DNA of 64,000 nucleotides from Nocardia exalbida NBRC 100660 (GCF_000308575.1 NZ_BAFZ01000032.1:62001-126000), one strand, 5' to 3'; positions 34,864 through 43,799 are shown, counted from the first letter of the stretch. Numbers and translations: made by a program. The notes: generated from the sequence alone by a model not told the origin.

Positions 34864-34881
34864 ACAGTCAATGTTGACTGT
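34864..34881. promoter_or_regulatory. TetR operator ACAGTCAA-TG-TTGACTGT
   Basis: Perfect eight-base arms with a two-base centre, 30 bases upstream of tetR and 59 bases upstream of the divergent crotonase gene. TTGACTGT may also provide a -35-like TTGAC for one of the promoters. Confidence 0.75.
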
Positions 34882-34940
34882 CAAATGGTGGGTACGCCAG
34901 ACTGCGGAGACCGGTTCGCACCAGCGTCGAAGGGAAAGCG

Positions 34941-35960
34941 ATGACCGACAGTGACAGCCAGGCCGACAGCGGGGCGGGCGCGTGGTATCGCAATTGGACC
35001 GAGACACCGGACACCCCGTGGGCCGGACGCCCCGACCCGGACGACGCCCGCGAGTACCGGACGCTGACCTACGAGCGGGACGGTCGCATCGCCCGCATCA
35101 CCTTCGACCGGCCGGAGAAGGGCAACGCGATCACGCCCGATACGCCGCACGATCTGGCGCACGCGGTCGAACGCGCGGATCTGGACCCGCGGGTGCACGT
35201 GATCCTGGTGTCCGGGCGCGGCAAGGGATTCTGTGGCGGCTACGACCTGAGCATGTTCGCCGAGCAGAGTTTCGCGGTGGCGGGCGGGCCCGATGAGGTG
35301 GCGGGAACCGTCGTCGATCCGGTGGTGCAGGGCCGCAATCACGATCCGGCGCGGACCTGGGACCCGATGATCGACTACGCGATGATGAGCCGGTTCAACC
35401 GCGGTTTCGCCAGCCTGATGCAGGCGAACAAGCCGACCGTGGCCAAGCTGCACGGCTTCGCCGTCGCGGGCGGCAGCGACATCGCGCTGTTCGCCGACCA
35501 GATCATCTGCGCCGACGACACGAAGATCGGCTACCCGCCCACCCGGGTCTGGGGTGTCCCGGCAGCGGGCATGTGGGCGCATCGCCTCGGTGACCAGCGC
35601 GCCAAGCGCCTGCTGTTCACCGGCGACTGCCTTACCGGGAAGCAGGCGGTGGAATGGGGCCTGGCCATCGAATCCTGGCCCGCCGCCGAACTCGACGCGC
35701 GCACCGAGGAATTCGTCGCCCGGATTGCGCGCATGCCCGTCAACCAGCTGATGATGGCCAAGCTGGCGCTCAACTCGGCGCTGTACGCGCAGGGGGTGGC
35801 GAACTCCGGCATGATCAGCACCGTCTTCGACGGCATCTCCCGGCACACCAGCGAGGGATACGCCTTCCAGACGCGGGCCGCCACAACCGGTTTCCGCGAG
35901 GCGGTCCGGGAACGCGACGAACCGTTCGGCGATCACAAACGGCATCGGGCGCAGGAATGA
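34941..35960 (+). CDS. Crotonase / enoyl-CoA hydratase family protein, extended
   Basis: A 339-residue crotonase-fold enzyme, longer than usual because of an N-terminal extension (about 40 residues, WYRNWTETPDTPWAG) and an insert after GGYDLSMFAEQ. Oxyanion segments are ARITFDRPEKGNAIT, GRGKGFCGGYDL and KLHGFAVAGGSDIALFADQI. Such long forms occur in actinomycetes and may be hydratases, isomerases or hydrolases of CoA esters. AAGGGA lies ahead of ATG. It is controlled by the divergent TetR, and a hairpin at 35964-35986 follows the stop. Confidence 0.87.
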   Translation: MTDSDSQADSGAGAWYRNWTETPDTPWAGRPDPDDAREYRTLTYERDGRIARITFDRPEKGNAITPDTPHDLAHAVERADLDPRVHVILVSGRGKGFCGGYDLSMFAEQSFAVAGGPDEVAGTVVDPVVQGRNHDPARTWDPMIDYAMMSRFNRGFASLMQANKPTVAKLHGFAVAGGSDIALFADQIICADDTKIGYPPTRVWGVPAAGMWAHRLGDQRAKRLLFTGDCLTGKQAVEWGLAIESWPAAELDARTEEFVARIARMPVNQLMMAKLALNSALYAQGVANSGMISTVFDGISRHTSEGYAFQTRAATTGFREAVRERDEPFGDHKRHRAQE

Positions 35961-35963
35961 ACC

Positions 35964-35986
35964 CCTGCTGACGGATCGTCAGCGGG
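35964..35986. terminator. Hairpin terminator shared by crotonase and MFS genes
   Basis: A stem of ten pairs (CCTGCTGACG with CGTCAGCGGG, one G-U) with a three-base loop begins four bases after the crotonase stop and includes the stop codon of the convergent exporter gene. Confidence 0.6.
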
Positions 35987-38549
35987 CGGGCGGGACGTTT
36001 CCCGTCGTCTCTTCCTCGATGCCGCTGTAGCCGAGCCGCACATCGTGCGCGACTTCGCCGCCGCTCACCGTGACCTGGCTGGTCACCGGCGGATAGCCGC
36101 GCGCGACGATCGTGTAGTCGCCTTCGGCGAGATCCGTGACGACATAGCGCCCGTTCTCGTCGGTGCGCGTCGTCGCGGTCGGCACGCCCGCGGCGTCGAG
36201 CACGCTGATCTGCACGTCCGGGACCGCCCGGCCGCCGTCCGACCACGCCGACCCGGCCAGCACCGCCATCGGCGTGAGTTCGATGTCGTGGTGTAGCAGC
36301 CCGCTTTCCGGCACGGTCAGCGCGGTCGCGCTGGGTCGCATGTGTTCGGCGACCGCGACCAGGGTGTACGTGCCCGGCACCACGCCGTGGCACAGGTAAG
36401 CGCCGTCGGCCGCCGCGGTGGCCGAGCCGACCACCTCGCCGTCGAGGTCGGTCAGCGTGATGGTCGCGCCGGGCAGCGGCTCGCCTTGCCTGCCGGACCG
36501 GACCACACCGGACAGCTCGCCGGAGCCGAGCAGGGTGATGTCGAGTTGCTGCGGACGGTCACCGACGGCGACGTTCACCGCGGCGGGCTGATGCCCGGCG
36601 GCCGAGACGATCAGCACGTAACCGCCCGCGTCGGGCGCGCCGAGGAGGTAACGGCCGTCGGCGCCGCCGCCCGTGCGCGCTGCCTGCCGCCCGTGCTGGT
36701 CGATCAGGGTGAGCGCGGCCGCGGGCACCGGGCGGCCGTCCTCGCGATGGACATAGCCGCTGAGTGAACGCCCTTCGTGCTCCGCGCCGTCGAAGCTCGC
36801 GCGAGGTTCGCGCCGGTGTGCGCCGTTGCTCGCGGGGTCGCCCGCGCCGTAGCCGCCTCCGGCCGCGGCGAGCACCGGTTCCGGCTCCGACAGCGCCTGC
36901 GCGGCGCCTTCCCAGACCTGATCCGCGTCCCAGTGCGACTCGGCGGCCTCCGGCTCCTCGATCGGCGTCTGCGCGACGGGCGCCGGAGCGTCCTGCAGCG
37001 GAATCTCCTTCATGAACATCAGCACCACGCAGGCCAGCAGGGCGACCCCGGCCGCCGTGTAGAACACGCCGTGCATGGAGTCGGTGAAGCCGGTGAGGAT
37101 CGGCGCCTTCAGCGCGTCGGGCAGCGCCGCGATGCCGCTGGTGTTGGACTGCATGCCGCTGAGCTGGTCGGCGCCGAACCCGGGCGGCAGCGCGCCGCCG
37201 AACGCGTCGATGATCCGGTTCGGCAGCAGGTTGAACAGGATGGTCAGGAACACCGCTACGCCGAGCGTGCCGCCCATCTGCCGGAAGAAGGTGGCCGAGG
37301 CGGTGGAGACACCCATGTCCTTACGCGGTCCGGCGTTCTGCGCCGCGATGATCAGCGTCTGCATGCAACAGCCGAGCCCGAGCCCGATCACCGCGCCGAT
37401 CGCCAGCGGCTGCCACAGCGGGCTGTCGTACCGCACCTGCGCGTACAAGGCCGCACCGACCGCGACTATGAAAGTGCCCGCCACCGGCAGGATCTTGTAG
37501 CGCCCCGTCTGCTTGGTGATCCGTCCCGCCGCCTGCGAGCCGACGGTGATGCCGAGCACCAGCGGCAACATGAGCAGGCCCGCCTTCGTCGGCGAGTAGC
37601 CGCGCACGACCTGGAAGTACTGCGGAACCATGGTGATCGCGCCGAACATCGCCACACCGACGATGAATCCACCGGCGATGGTGACGCTGAAGGTCGAGTT
37701 CCGGAACAGCCGCAAGGGGATCAGCGCCGAGTCCTTCATCAGGAACTCCACCAGGACGAACAGCGCCAGCCCCGCCGCCCCGATGCCGTAGCAGAGCAGC
37801 GACTTCTCCGACGACCATCCCCAGTGGCGTCCCTGTTCGGCGACGATCAGCAGCGGCACCACGCCGACCGTCAGCGTCAGCGCGCCGAACCAGTCGATCC
37901 GGTGGTGCTGGCGCTGGTGCGGCACGTTGAGCACCTTGGCCACCACGAGCAGGGCGAGCAGGCCGACCGGGACGTTCACCAGGAACACCCACCGCCAGCC
38001 GTCGACGCCGCCGAGTTCTTCGTAGTCGGAGAAGAAGCCGCCGAGCACCGGGCCGAGCACCGTCGCGGTGCCGAAGACCATCATGAAATAGCCCTGATAG
38101 CGCACCCGTTCCCGCACCGGGACGATATCGCCGATGATGGTGAACGCCAGCGACATCAGTCCGCCGGCGCCCAAGCCCTGGAACGCGCGGAACGCGGCGA
38201 GCTGGTACATCGAGTCGGCGAAGGTGCACGCCACCGAGCCGATGACGAACAGTCCGATCGCCGTGAGATAGAACGGTTTACGGCCGTAGATGTCGGCCAG
38301 CTTGCCGTATAGCGGCGTGGTGATCGTCGCGGTGATCAGGTAAGCGGTGGTCGCCCACGCCTGCTCGTCGAAACCGTGCAGGTCGTTGGCGATCTTGACG
38401 ATCGCGACGCTGACGATGTTCTGGTCGAGCGCGGCCAGGAACATGCCGAGCAACAGCCCGGACAGGATGGTCAGGATCTGCCGGTGCGACAGTGACGTGT
38501 CCGCGCCCGCGTCCGGGTTCCGCGGAGCCCGGATGGTGGAATTCGTCAT
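35979..38549 (-). CDS. DHA2 (EmrB/QacA) MFS exporter with three C-terminal beta-sandwich repeats
   Basis: An 856-residue protein. Residues about 20-520 are a 14-helix drug:H+ antiporter: LAALDQNIVSVAIVKI with the motif D1 Asp, GKLADIYGRKPFY (motif A) and GPVLGGFFSD (motif C). After a Pro/Glu linker (520-590) come three domains of about 80 residues, each with a pattern like SGxVxxxxGxPVPxAxxTLxD...DGxYxLxxxxxGxYxL, as in carboxypeptidase-regulatory or Cna-B-type domains. By membrane topology this tail should be cytoplasmic. The MarR regulator lies nine bases upstream of it on the same strand and is probably first in the operon. Substrate unknown. Confidence 0.9.
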   Translation of the reverse strand: MTNSTIRAPRNPDAGADTSLSHRQILTILSGLLLGMFLAALDQNIVSVAIVKIANDLHGFDEQAWATTAYLITATITTPLYGKLADIYGRKPFYLTAIGLFVIGSVACTFADSMYQLAAFRAFQGLGAGGLMSLAFTIIGDIVPVRERVRYQGYFMMVFGTATVLGPVLGGFFSDYEELGGVDGWRWVFLVNVPVGLLALLVVAKVLNVPHQRQHHRIDWFGALTLTVGVVPLLIVAEQGRHWGWSSEKSLLCYGIGAAGLALFVLVEFLMKDSALIPLRLFRNSTFSVTIAGGFIVGVAMFGAITMVPQYFQVVRGYSPTKAGLLMLPLVLGITVGSQAAGRITKQTGRYKILPVAGTFIVAVGAALYAQVRYDSPLWQPLAIGAVIGLGLGCCMQTLIIAAQNAGPRKDMGVSTASATFFRQMGGTLGVAVFLTILFNLLPNRIIDAFGGALPPGFGADQLSGMQSNTSGIAALPDALKAPILTGFTDSMHGVFYTAAGVALLACVVLMFMKEIPLQDAPAPVAQTPIEEPEAAESHWDADQVWEGAAQALSEPEPVLAAAGGGYGAGDPASNGAHRREPRASFDGAEHEGRSLSGYVHREDGRPVPAAALTLIDQHGRQAARTGGGADGRYLLGAPDAGGYVLIVSAAGHQPAAVNVAVGDRPQQLDITLLGSGELSGVVRSGRQGEPLPGATITLTDLDGEVVGSATAAADGAYLCHGVVPGTYTLVAVAEHMRPSATALTVPESGLLHHDIELTPMAVLAGSAWSDGGRAVPDVQISVLDAAGVPTATTRTDENGRYVVTDLAEGDYTIVARGYPPVTSQVTVSGGEVAHDVRLGYSGIEEETTGNVPPAR

Positions 38550-38558
38550 GAATGAGCC

Positions 38559-39059
38559 CTATTTCGGATCGGCGTGGTGTCGGGGAGTGGTGGTCTCTAT
38601 TCCTGCGGTGAGCCGGTCGAGCAGTGCGGTCAAGGTGTCGCGGTCGGTCGCGGGCCAGTCGGCCAGGATGTCGGCCAGCCACCGGTTGCGCAGCGCGCGG
38701 TTCTCCTCGAAGACGCGAACGCCTTCCGCGGTGGCCGCCAGCACGCACGCGCGGCCGTCGACCGGGTCGGCCCGGCGCTCCACCAGGCCGTGCGCCACGA
38801 GTGATCTGCTCTGTCTGCTGATGGTCGATGCCTCGGTGTGCAGCAATTCGGCGAGCCTGCCCGCGCGCTGTGGTCCCTCGTGCACCAGGCAGAAGAGCAC
38901 GGAGTAGGCGAGTCGTTCCAGGCCGTCCGGACCGGGCCGAGCGGGCAGCCACTTCGCCCGGTTGACCGCGCGCATGAACCGGACCAGTCGCTGACCGAGT
39001 TCGTCGGCGGCCGCGAGTTCGGCCGCCGTGACCCGGCGCTCGCGAGCGGTTGCGGACAT
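38559..39059 (-). CDS. MarR family regulator of the exporter
   Basis: A 166-residue MarR protein with winged helix near residues 55-115 (AGRLAELLHTEASTISRQSRSLVAHGLVERR, DGRACVLAATAEG). ATG at 39059 has GAGG eight bases upstream; TTG at 39107 is an in-frame alternative but would place the operator inside the gene. The exporter starts nine bases after its stop, so they form an operon. It probably binds the overlapping palindromes at 39105-39126 and is released by the exporter's substrate. Confidence 0.88.
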   Translation of the reverse strand: MSATARERRVTAAELAAADELGQRLVRFMRAVNRAKWLPARPGPDGLERLAYSVLFCLVHEGPQRAGRLAELLHTEASTISRQSRSLVAHGLVERRADPVDGRACVLAATAEGVRVFEENRALRNRWLADILADWPATDRDTLTALLDRLTAGIETTTPRHHADPK

Positions 39060-39104
39060 GACACCACCTCGATGTTCCCCACCAGCAGATTTGATTAGCA
39101 ACCA

Positions 39105-39126
39105 CAACTAGTTGCTTTGAGCAACT
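39105..39126. promoter_or_regulatory. Overlapping palindromes, candidate MarR operator
   Basis: CAACTAGTTG (39105-39114) is a perfect ten-base palindrome and overlaps a second repeat AGTTGC-N5-GCAACT (39110-39126). They lie 46 bases upstream of the MarR start and 68 bases upstream of the APH-type gene on the other strand, so either promoter could be controlled. Confidence 0.6.
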
Positions 39127-39193
39127 ATACATCCGGGTTGCCAGAGGTCTGCGCGGTGGGCCACTCGCGGGTCGCGTTGCTACCGTCGATGGC

Positions 39194-40003
39194 GTGTCCG
39201 AGCCGCTTGTTCGCTTCCGCGCAGCCCTGCCGTCCGATTGCCGATGGGAGCCGGTCGGCGGCGGGGAGTCCGGCGCCCGGGTTTTCCGGTCCGCCGACGG
39301 GTCCCGCTACGCCAAGTGTGTCGCTCCCGGCGAGGTCGCCGACCTCGCGCTGGAGCGGGACAAGATCACCTGGCTCGGCGGCCACGATATACCCGGCCCT
39401 CGGGTACTGGACTGGCGGCCCGATGGCGACGGCGCCTGCTTGGTCACCAGCGCCGTGCCCGGTGTGCCCGCGAACGCTGTCTCCGCGCAAGATCTCGCCC
39501 TCGCATGGGATTCCGTCGCGGACACGGTGCGGCGCCTGCACGATCTACCCACCGCGGAGTGCCCGTTCGACCGTGGCCTGGCGCGGATGTTCGCGATCGC
39601 CCAGGACGTGGTGGTCCGGGGTGCGGTGCACACCGAGTTCCTTCCCGAGGAGCAGCAGGACACTCCGCCCACGGTCCTGCTCACCAGGCTGGCCACCCGG
39701 TTGGAGCCCAGGATGACGCAGGAGTCCGCCGAAGCGGTGGTCTGCCACGGCGATCTGTGCCTGCCGAACATCGTCCTCGATCCGGAAACGCGCACCGTCG
39801 CCGGATTCGTCGACCTCGGCCGCCTCGGCGTCGCCGATCCGTACGCCGATATCGCCCTGCTGCTGGCCGATGCTCGGGAGTCATGGCAGGACGAGCGGCG
39901 CGCCGGAAAGGCCGACCGCGCCTTCGCCGATCGCTACGGCATCGATCTGGATGCCGAGCGGCAGCGGTTCTTCCTCCATCTGGATCCGCTCACCTGGGGA
40001 TAG
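39194..40003 (+). CDS. Aminoglycoside O-phosphotransferase, APH(3'')-like
   Basis: A 269-residue antibiotic-kinase-fold protein. Catalytic loop HGDLCLPN (185-192, Asp187) and metal site DLGRLGVADPYADIALL (Asp207) closely resemble StrA/APH(3'')-Ib, which inactivates streptomycin; length is also the same (267 in StrA, from memory). ATP-site Lys is probably Lys41 in YAKCV. GTG at 39194 follows TACCGT by about ten bases, suggesting a nearly leaderless messenger. Actinomycete chromosomal copies often act as intrinsic resistance genes. Phenotype cannot be read from sequence. No mobile element is nearby. Confidence 0.82.
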   Translation: MSEPLVRFRAALPSDCRWEPVGGGESGARVFRSADGSRYAKCVAPGEVADLALERDKITWLGGHDIPGPRVLDWRPDGDGACLVTSAVPGVPANAVSAQDLALAWDSVADTVRRLHDLPTAECPFDRGLARMFAIAQDVVVRGAVHTEFLPEEQQDTPPTVLLTRLATRLEPRMTQESAEAVVCHGDLCLPNIVLDPETRTVAGFVDLGRLGVADPYADIALLLADARESWQDERRAGKADRAFADRYGIDLDAERQRFFLHLDPLTWG

Positions 40004-40009
40004 CCCGAG

Positions 40010-40429
40010 TCACGTCGCGGGCTGAAGCAGTACCGCGGTGCCGTAGGCCGCCACCTCGCTCATGGTGCCCGCGATCTCGTTGCAGTCGAAGCGCATGGCG
40101 ATGACCGCGTTCGCACCGAACGACATCGCGTGCTGGCACATTCGCATGATCGCCTCGTGCCGGGACTGGTAGAGCAACTGGGTGTACTCGGGGATCTCCC
40201 CGCCGCCCAGCGAACGGAAACCGGCGCTGAAGTTCGACCCGAAGCTGCGGCTGCGCACGGTGAGTCCGGCGACCTCGCCGAACACCCGGACGATCTCCTG
40301 GCCGGGCACATCGTTCATGGTGGAGACCAGGATCGGGAACTGCGGTCCGGGTGGCGGGGGCGGGGGATACGGCTGGGGTGGCTGCTGGTGCGCGGGATAT
40401 TGCTGGTACGGCTGCGGTGGCTGGCTCAT
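40010..40429 (-). CDS. YbjQ family (UPF0145) protein with Pro/Gln-rich N-terminus
   Basis: A 139-residue protein. Residues 1-30 are almost entirely Pro, Gln and Tyr (SQPPQPYQQYPAHQQ). The rest is a YbjQ-type domain of pentamer-forming small proteins: ILVSTMNDVPGQEIVRVFGEV, then FGANAVIAMRFDCNEI and YGTAVLL. Function of the family is not settled; metal binding has been proposed. The Pro-rich leader suggests a surface or protein-protein role. ATG at 40429 is the natural start, though the frame stays open upstream. It is convergent with the APH-type gene, six bases apart. Confidence 0.87.
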   Translation of the reverse strand: MSQPPQPYQQYPAHQQPPQPYPPPPPPGPQFPILVSTMNDVPGQEIVRVFGEVAGLTVRSRSFGSNFSAGFRSLGGGEIPEYTQLLYQSRHEAIMRMCQHAMSFGANAVIAMRFDCNEIAGTMSEVAAYGTAVLLQPAT

Positions 40430-40685
40430 GTGCGGGATGCTACGGGCGGCGGCGATTCCGTTGCGGCCGAGGGATGCCCGCCGGTCCGGAACCGCACCGA
40501 CCGCCCGGTCCTGATCGGCCGGTATCGCGTGTTCCGGGGACCGCCGCGCCGCGATTCGGCCTTTTCTGTTGGGCATTCGACCGGCAGAAGCCGAAGAGAT
40601 ATGCAATGTTGTTATTGCGCAACGGCATTGAGAGGGAACCCACGGTGGCCGAGTAGGCACCGGTAAAAGGGGGTGCGGCGAGATC

Positions 40686-41345
40686 ATGTCGTCGAACACG
40701 TCCGAGCCCGGCGCCCGCCGAGGCCAGGTCCGGACCGGACGCGTGCCCACGTGGCCGGGAATGATCTCCGGACAGGAGCCACCGCACCGCAGCGACCGGC
40801 ATCGGGCGTCCCGCGGTCGGCGCCGCGCTCGTCGCGGCCCACGCCGCGCTTGGCTGGTCGGCGGCGTCGGGCTGGCCGCATCGCTCGCCGCCGCCGCGCT
40901 GGTCCTGGTGTACACGGACGCGGCCTCCGCGCCCCGGCAATCGGCCACGGTGGCGGACCCGGTGCTCGGCGGCGGCCCAGGCTGCGAGCCGACCCGGGGC
41001 GGACAGTTGGTGCGCGGCAACGGCACCGGCTCGACCGCGTCGGGGCCGGAGGTGATCCTGGCGTTTCAGCACGCCTACTACGTGACTCGCTCGGGAGCGG
41101 TCGCGCGATCGCTGACGGTCCCGGACGCCGCGGTGCCGCCGGTCACCGTGATCGATGCGGGCATCGCCTCCGTGCCCACCGGAACGCAGCACTGCGTCAT
41201 GATCACCCCCATGCTCGACGGACGCTACGACGTGGTCATCACCGAGCTGCGCCCCGACTCCACCAATCGCACCTATCGCCAATTCGTCACCGTGGCCACC
41301 ACCGACGGTAAGGCGACCATCATCAAGATCGCCGCGCCGAACTGA
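40686..41345 (+). CDS. Membrane-anchored hypothetical protein (DUF8176-like)
   Basis: A 219-residue protein with an Arg-rich cytoplasmic start (about 55 residues), one transmembrane helix (WLVGGVGLAASLAAAALVLVY, residues about 56-76) and an extracytoplasmic domain with two cysteines (GCEPTRGG and QHCVMITP) that could form a disulfide. The domain pattern (GSTASGPEVILAFQHAYYV, RYDVVITELRP) looks like a conserved nocardial family I recall as DUF8176. No function known. It has no close operon partner; the lipase starts about 120 bases later. Confidence 0.7.
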   Translation: MSSNTSEPGARRGQVRTGRVPTWPGMISGQEPPHRSDRHRASRGRRRARRGPRRAWLVGGVGLAASLAAAALVLVYTDAASAPRQSATVADPVLGGGPGCEPTRGGQLVRGNGTGSTASGPEVILAFQHAYYVTRSGAVARSLTVPDAAVPPVTVIDAGIASVPTGTQHCVMITPMLDGRYDVVITELRPDSTNRTYRQFVTVATTDGKATIIKIAAPN

Positions 41346-41464
41346 ATTCGGCCGATCTTCCGTTGTGCCATTCGCGCAGGTGGACTTTCGCTACGATGCC
41401 ACTGCCGGGGCGGTCGGTCGGCGAAACGCATGGCATCTGCGGTCGATTCCAGGGGAGGTCGTCG

Positions 41465-42727
41465 ATGGTGTTCGCCCGGTGGTGTGTGCTTGCCGGTACT
41501 GCTTTTTCGATGCTGCTGGCGCTGCCGGTCGCACCGTCGGCGGCGGAGCCGGAATTTGCGGTGGCGCCGCCCGAGCAGGACCCTTTCTATCGGCCTTCCG
41601 CCGAGCTGGTCGCGTCGAAGCGGCCCGGCGAGATACTCGCCGCGCGGCCGGTCGCCATCGCCAATCAGCTCGACGGGGCGCTGGACGCCGAGGCCTGGCA
41701 GGTCTCCTATCGGTCCGGCAACAGCGCCGACCAGCCCATCGCCGCCGTCGCGACATTGCTGAAACCCTCTGCGGGGAACGGCAAATTGGTGTCCCTGCAC
41801 GCCGCCGAGGATTCCACCGGACTGTTCTGCGCGCCGTCCTACACGGTGCGCCGGTCGGCGCAGGCCGGTCTGCTGGACGGGCAGATCGACCCGTTGCGCA
41901 GCGCCCCGGCGTTGCTGGCGCAGGGATGGACGGTCGTGGTGCCGGACCATCAAGGCCCGAATTCGGCGTTCGCCCACGGCCCGCTGGCCGCGCGGATCGC
42001 CTTGGACGGCATCCGCGCCGCGGAGCGTTTCGGTCCGCTGCACCTGCCGGGAGCGGCCACCGAGGTGGCGATGTGGGGATACTCGGGAGGGTCGATCCCC
42101 ACGCTGCACGGCGCGGAACTGCGCAGCGCGTACGCGCCGGAGGTGAATCTCGTCGGCGTCGTCTCCGGCGGTACCGACGTCGATCTCGAAGTTCTGTCCC
42201 GCGAGGCGAACAAGGGGCCCGGCGCCGGTCTGGTCGCGGCCGCCATCATCGGTCTCGCGCGCGAGGAACCCGAACTGGACGCCTACCTGTGGGCGAACGC
42301 CACACCACGCGGACGGCAGCTACTGACCGCGAAGGACCGAGGTTGCGTGCTGCACCAAGCCGCGCTGGAACCATTCCTCGACATCGACAGCCTGGTGCAA
42401 GGCGGCATACTGCACACACCGGTGCTGCGCGCGGTCTTCGACCGCACGAGGATGGGCAAGGCGGTCCCCGACGCCCCGGTCTTCCTCTACCACGCGACCG
42501 CCGACTGGCTCGTCCCCATCGGCCCCGCCGACGCGCTCGCCTCCACCTACTGCCGCGATCCCGCCGCGCGAGTCACCTACATCCGCGACCATGCGAGCGA
42601 ACACCTGACCCTCAACACACTCGCCGAGAACCGCGTGATCGCGTGGCTGCGCGACCGGTTCACGGGAGTGCCGGTGCAGGACAACTGCACCGTCACCGAT
42701 ATGGCCTCCATCGCGCTCGGGCGATGA
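41465..42727 (+). CDS. Secreted lipase (LIP family, PF03583 type)
   Basis: A 420-residue secreted alpha/beta hydrolase of the secretory lipase family. Signal peptide MVFARWCVLAGTAFSMLLAL ends near PSAAEP. Nucleophile elbow is GYSGGS near residue 207; Asp is in HATADWLVP and His in RDHASEHLTL near the C-terminus. Four or more cysteines (TGLFCAPS, DRGCVLH, TYCRDP, DNCTV) can form disulfides. Members release fatty acids from triglycerides and are common in Nocardia. GGGGAGG lies six bases before ATG. Confidence 0.9.
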   Translation: MVFARWCVLAGTAFSMLLALPVAPSAAEPEFAVAPPEQDPFYRPSAELVASKRPGEILAARPVAIANQLDGALDAEAWQVSYRSGNSADQPIAAVATLLKPSAGNGKLVSLHAAEDSTGLFCAPSYTVRRSAQAGLLDGQIDPLRSAPALLAQGWTVVVPDHQGPNSAFAHGPLAARIALDGIRAAERFGPLHLPGAATEVAMWGYSGGSIPTLHGAELRSAYAPEVNLVGVVSGGTDVDLEVLSREANKGPGAGLVAAAIIGLAREEPELDAYLWANATPRGRQLLTAKDRGCVLHQAALEPFLDIDSLVQGGILHTPVLRAVFDRTRMGKAVPDAPVFLYHATADWLVPIGPADALASTYCRDPAARVTYIRDHASEHLTLNTLAENRVIAWLRDRFTGVPVQDNCTVTDMASIALGR

Positions 42728-42743
42728 AGGTCTCCGAACCGCC

Positions 42744-43799
42744 CTACTCGAGCCCGGCGACCTTCCGGCAGCGCCAGTCCAGGTAGTTGATCAGCGTCCA
42801 GAAGTCCTTGAACGCCGGGTTCGTGGTCTGGCCGTGGTGGTAGCGGTAGTAGATCTGCTGGGCGATGACGGCCAGGCGGAACAATCCGAAGACCTCGTAG
42901 AACGGCCAGTTCTCGGCCGAGCGGCCGGTGCGCGCGCAATAGTGTTCGACGATCTGCGCGCGGGTCAGCATGCCCGGCAGGTGACTCGGCTGGCGGCGGG
43001 AAGCGCGCATCACCTCGTCGTCGTCCGCCTGCACCCAATAGGCCAGCGCCCCGCCGAGATCCATCAGGGGATCGCCCAGGGTCGCCATCTCCCAGTCCAG
43101 CACGCCGACGATCGCGCCCGAGCCCGCGGGGTCCAGCACCAGATTGTCGAGCCGGAAGTCGTTGTGGATGACGGTGGTGGCGACGTCCGCGGGCTGATTG
43201 GCGTCGAGCCAGGCCATCACCGCGGCGAAATCGCTGACATTGTCGGTGCGGGCGTCCACGAAACGCCGCGACCAGCCCGCGACCTGGCGGGCGACGTAAC
43301 CGGCGCCTTTGCCGATTCCGGTGAGACCGGCCGCGACCGGGTCCACTTCGTGCAGCTCGATCAGGCAGTCGAAAGCCGTAGTGGACAACCGTCGTGCCTG
43401 CTCCGGGGACAGGCTGGTGCCTGCGGGAAGATCGCCGCGCAGGATGGTGCCCGCCACGCGCTCCATCACGTAGAACTCGCTGCCGATCACCTCCGGATCG
43501 GCGCAGCGAGCCACCATCCGCGGCACGTAGCGGTAGTGCGGGCGCAACCGCTGCTGCACCAGGAATTCGCGGCCCATATCGTGCGCCGAAGCCGCCTTGG
43601 TGCCGCCGGGTGGGCGGCGCAGGATCAAGTCGCGATCCGGGTACCGCAGCAGATACGTCAGATTGGACGCGCCTCCGGAGAATTGGCGCACCTCGGGCGG
43701 CTCGTTCAGACCGGGCACCTGCTCGGCGAGCCAGGCGTGCATCGCGGCGACGTCGAAGGCGTCCTCCGCGCGGACGGCGGCGGCGTCCGCAGCGTTCAC
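42744..43799 (-). CDS. APH-fold phosphotransferase coupled to acyl-CoA dehydrogenase (second copy)
   Basis: A 351-residue kinase-fold protein of the ACAD10/11-associated type. Landmarks: FSGGASNLTYLLRY in the ATP loop, LRRPP, HNDFRLDNLVL catalytic loop near residue 205 and DWEMATLGDPLMDLG near 228. GTG at 43799 overlaps the stop of the dehydrogenase gene (GTGA), so the two are translated together. The branch is closer to human ACAD11 than the LvaA-like gene at 17265, which lacks the long SGGASNLTY loop. Predicted role: phosphorylation of a hydroxyacyl-CoA. No DUF6285 partner is present here. Confidence 0.85.
   Translation of the reverse strand: MNAADAAAVRAEDAFDVAAMHAWLAEQVPGLNEPPEVRQFSGGASNLTYLLRYPDRDLILRRPPGGTKAASAHDMGREFLVQQRLRPHYRYVPRMVARCADPEVIGSEFYVMERVAGTILRGDLPAGTSLSPEQARRLSTTAFDCLIELHEVDPVAAGLTGIGKGAGYVARQVAGWSRRFVDARTDNVSDFAAVMAWLDANQPADVATTVIHNDFRLDNLVLDPAGSGAIVGVLDWEMATLGDPLMDLGGALAYWVQADDDEVMRASRRQPSHLPGMLTRAQIVEHYCARTGRSAENWPFYEVFGLFRLAVIAQQIYYRYHHGQTTNPAFKDFWTLINYLDWRCRKVAGLE

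Noticed and set aside
36777..38312. 511-codon plus-strand frame opposite the exporter
   Set aside because: Arg/His/Asp/Gln-rich shadow; the exporter on the minus strand has all MFS motifs.
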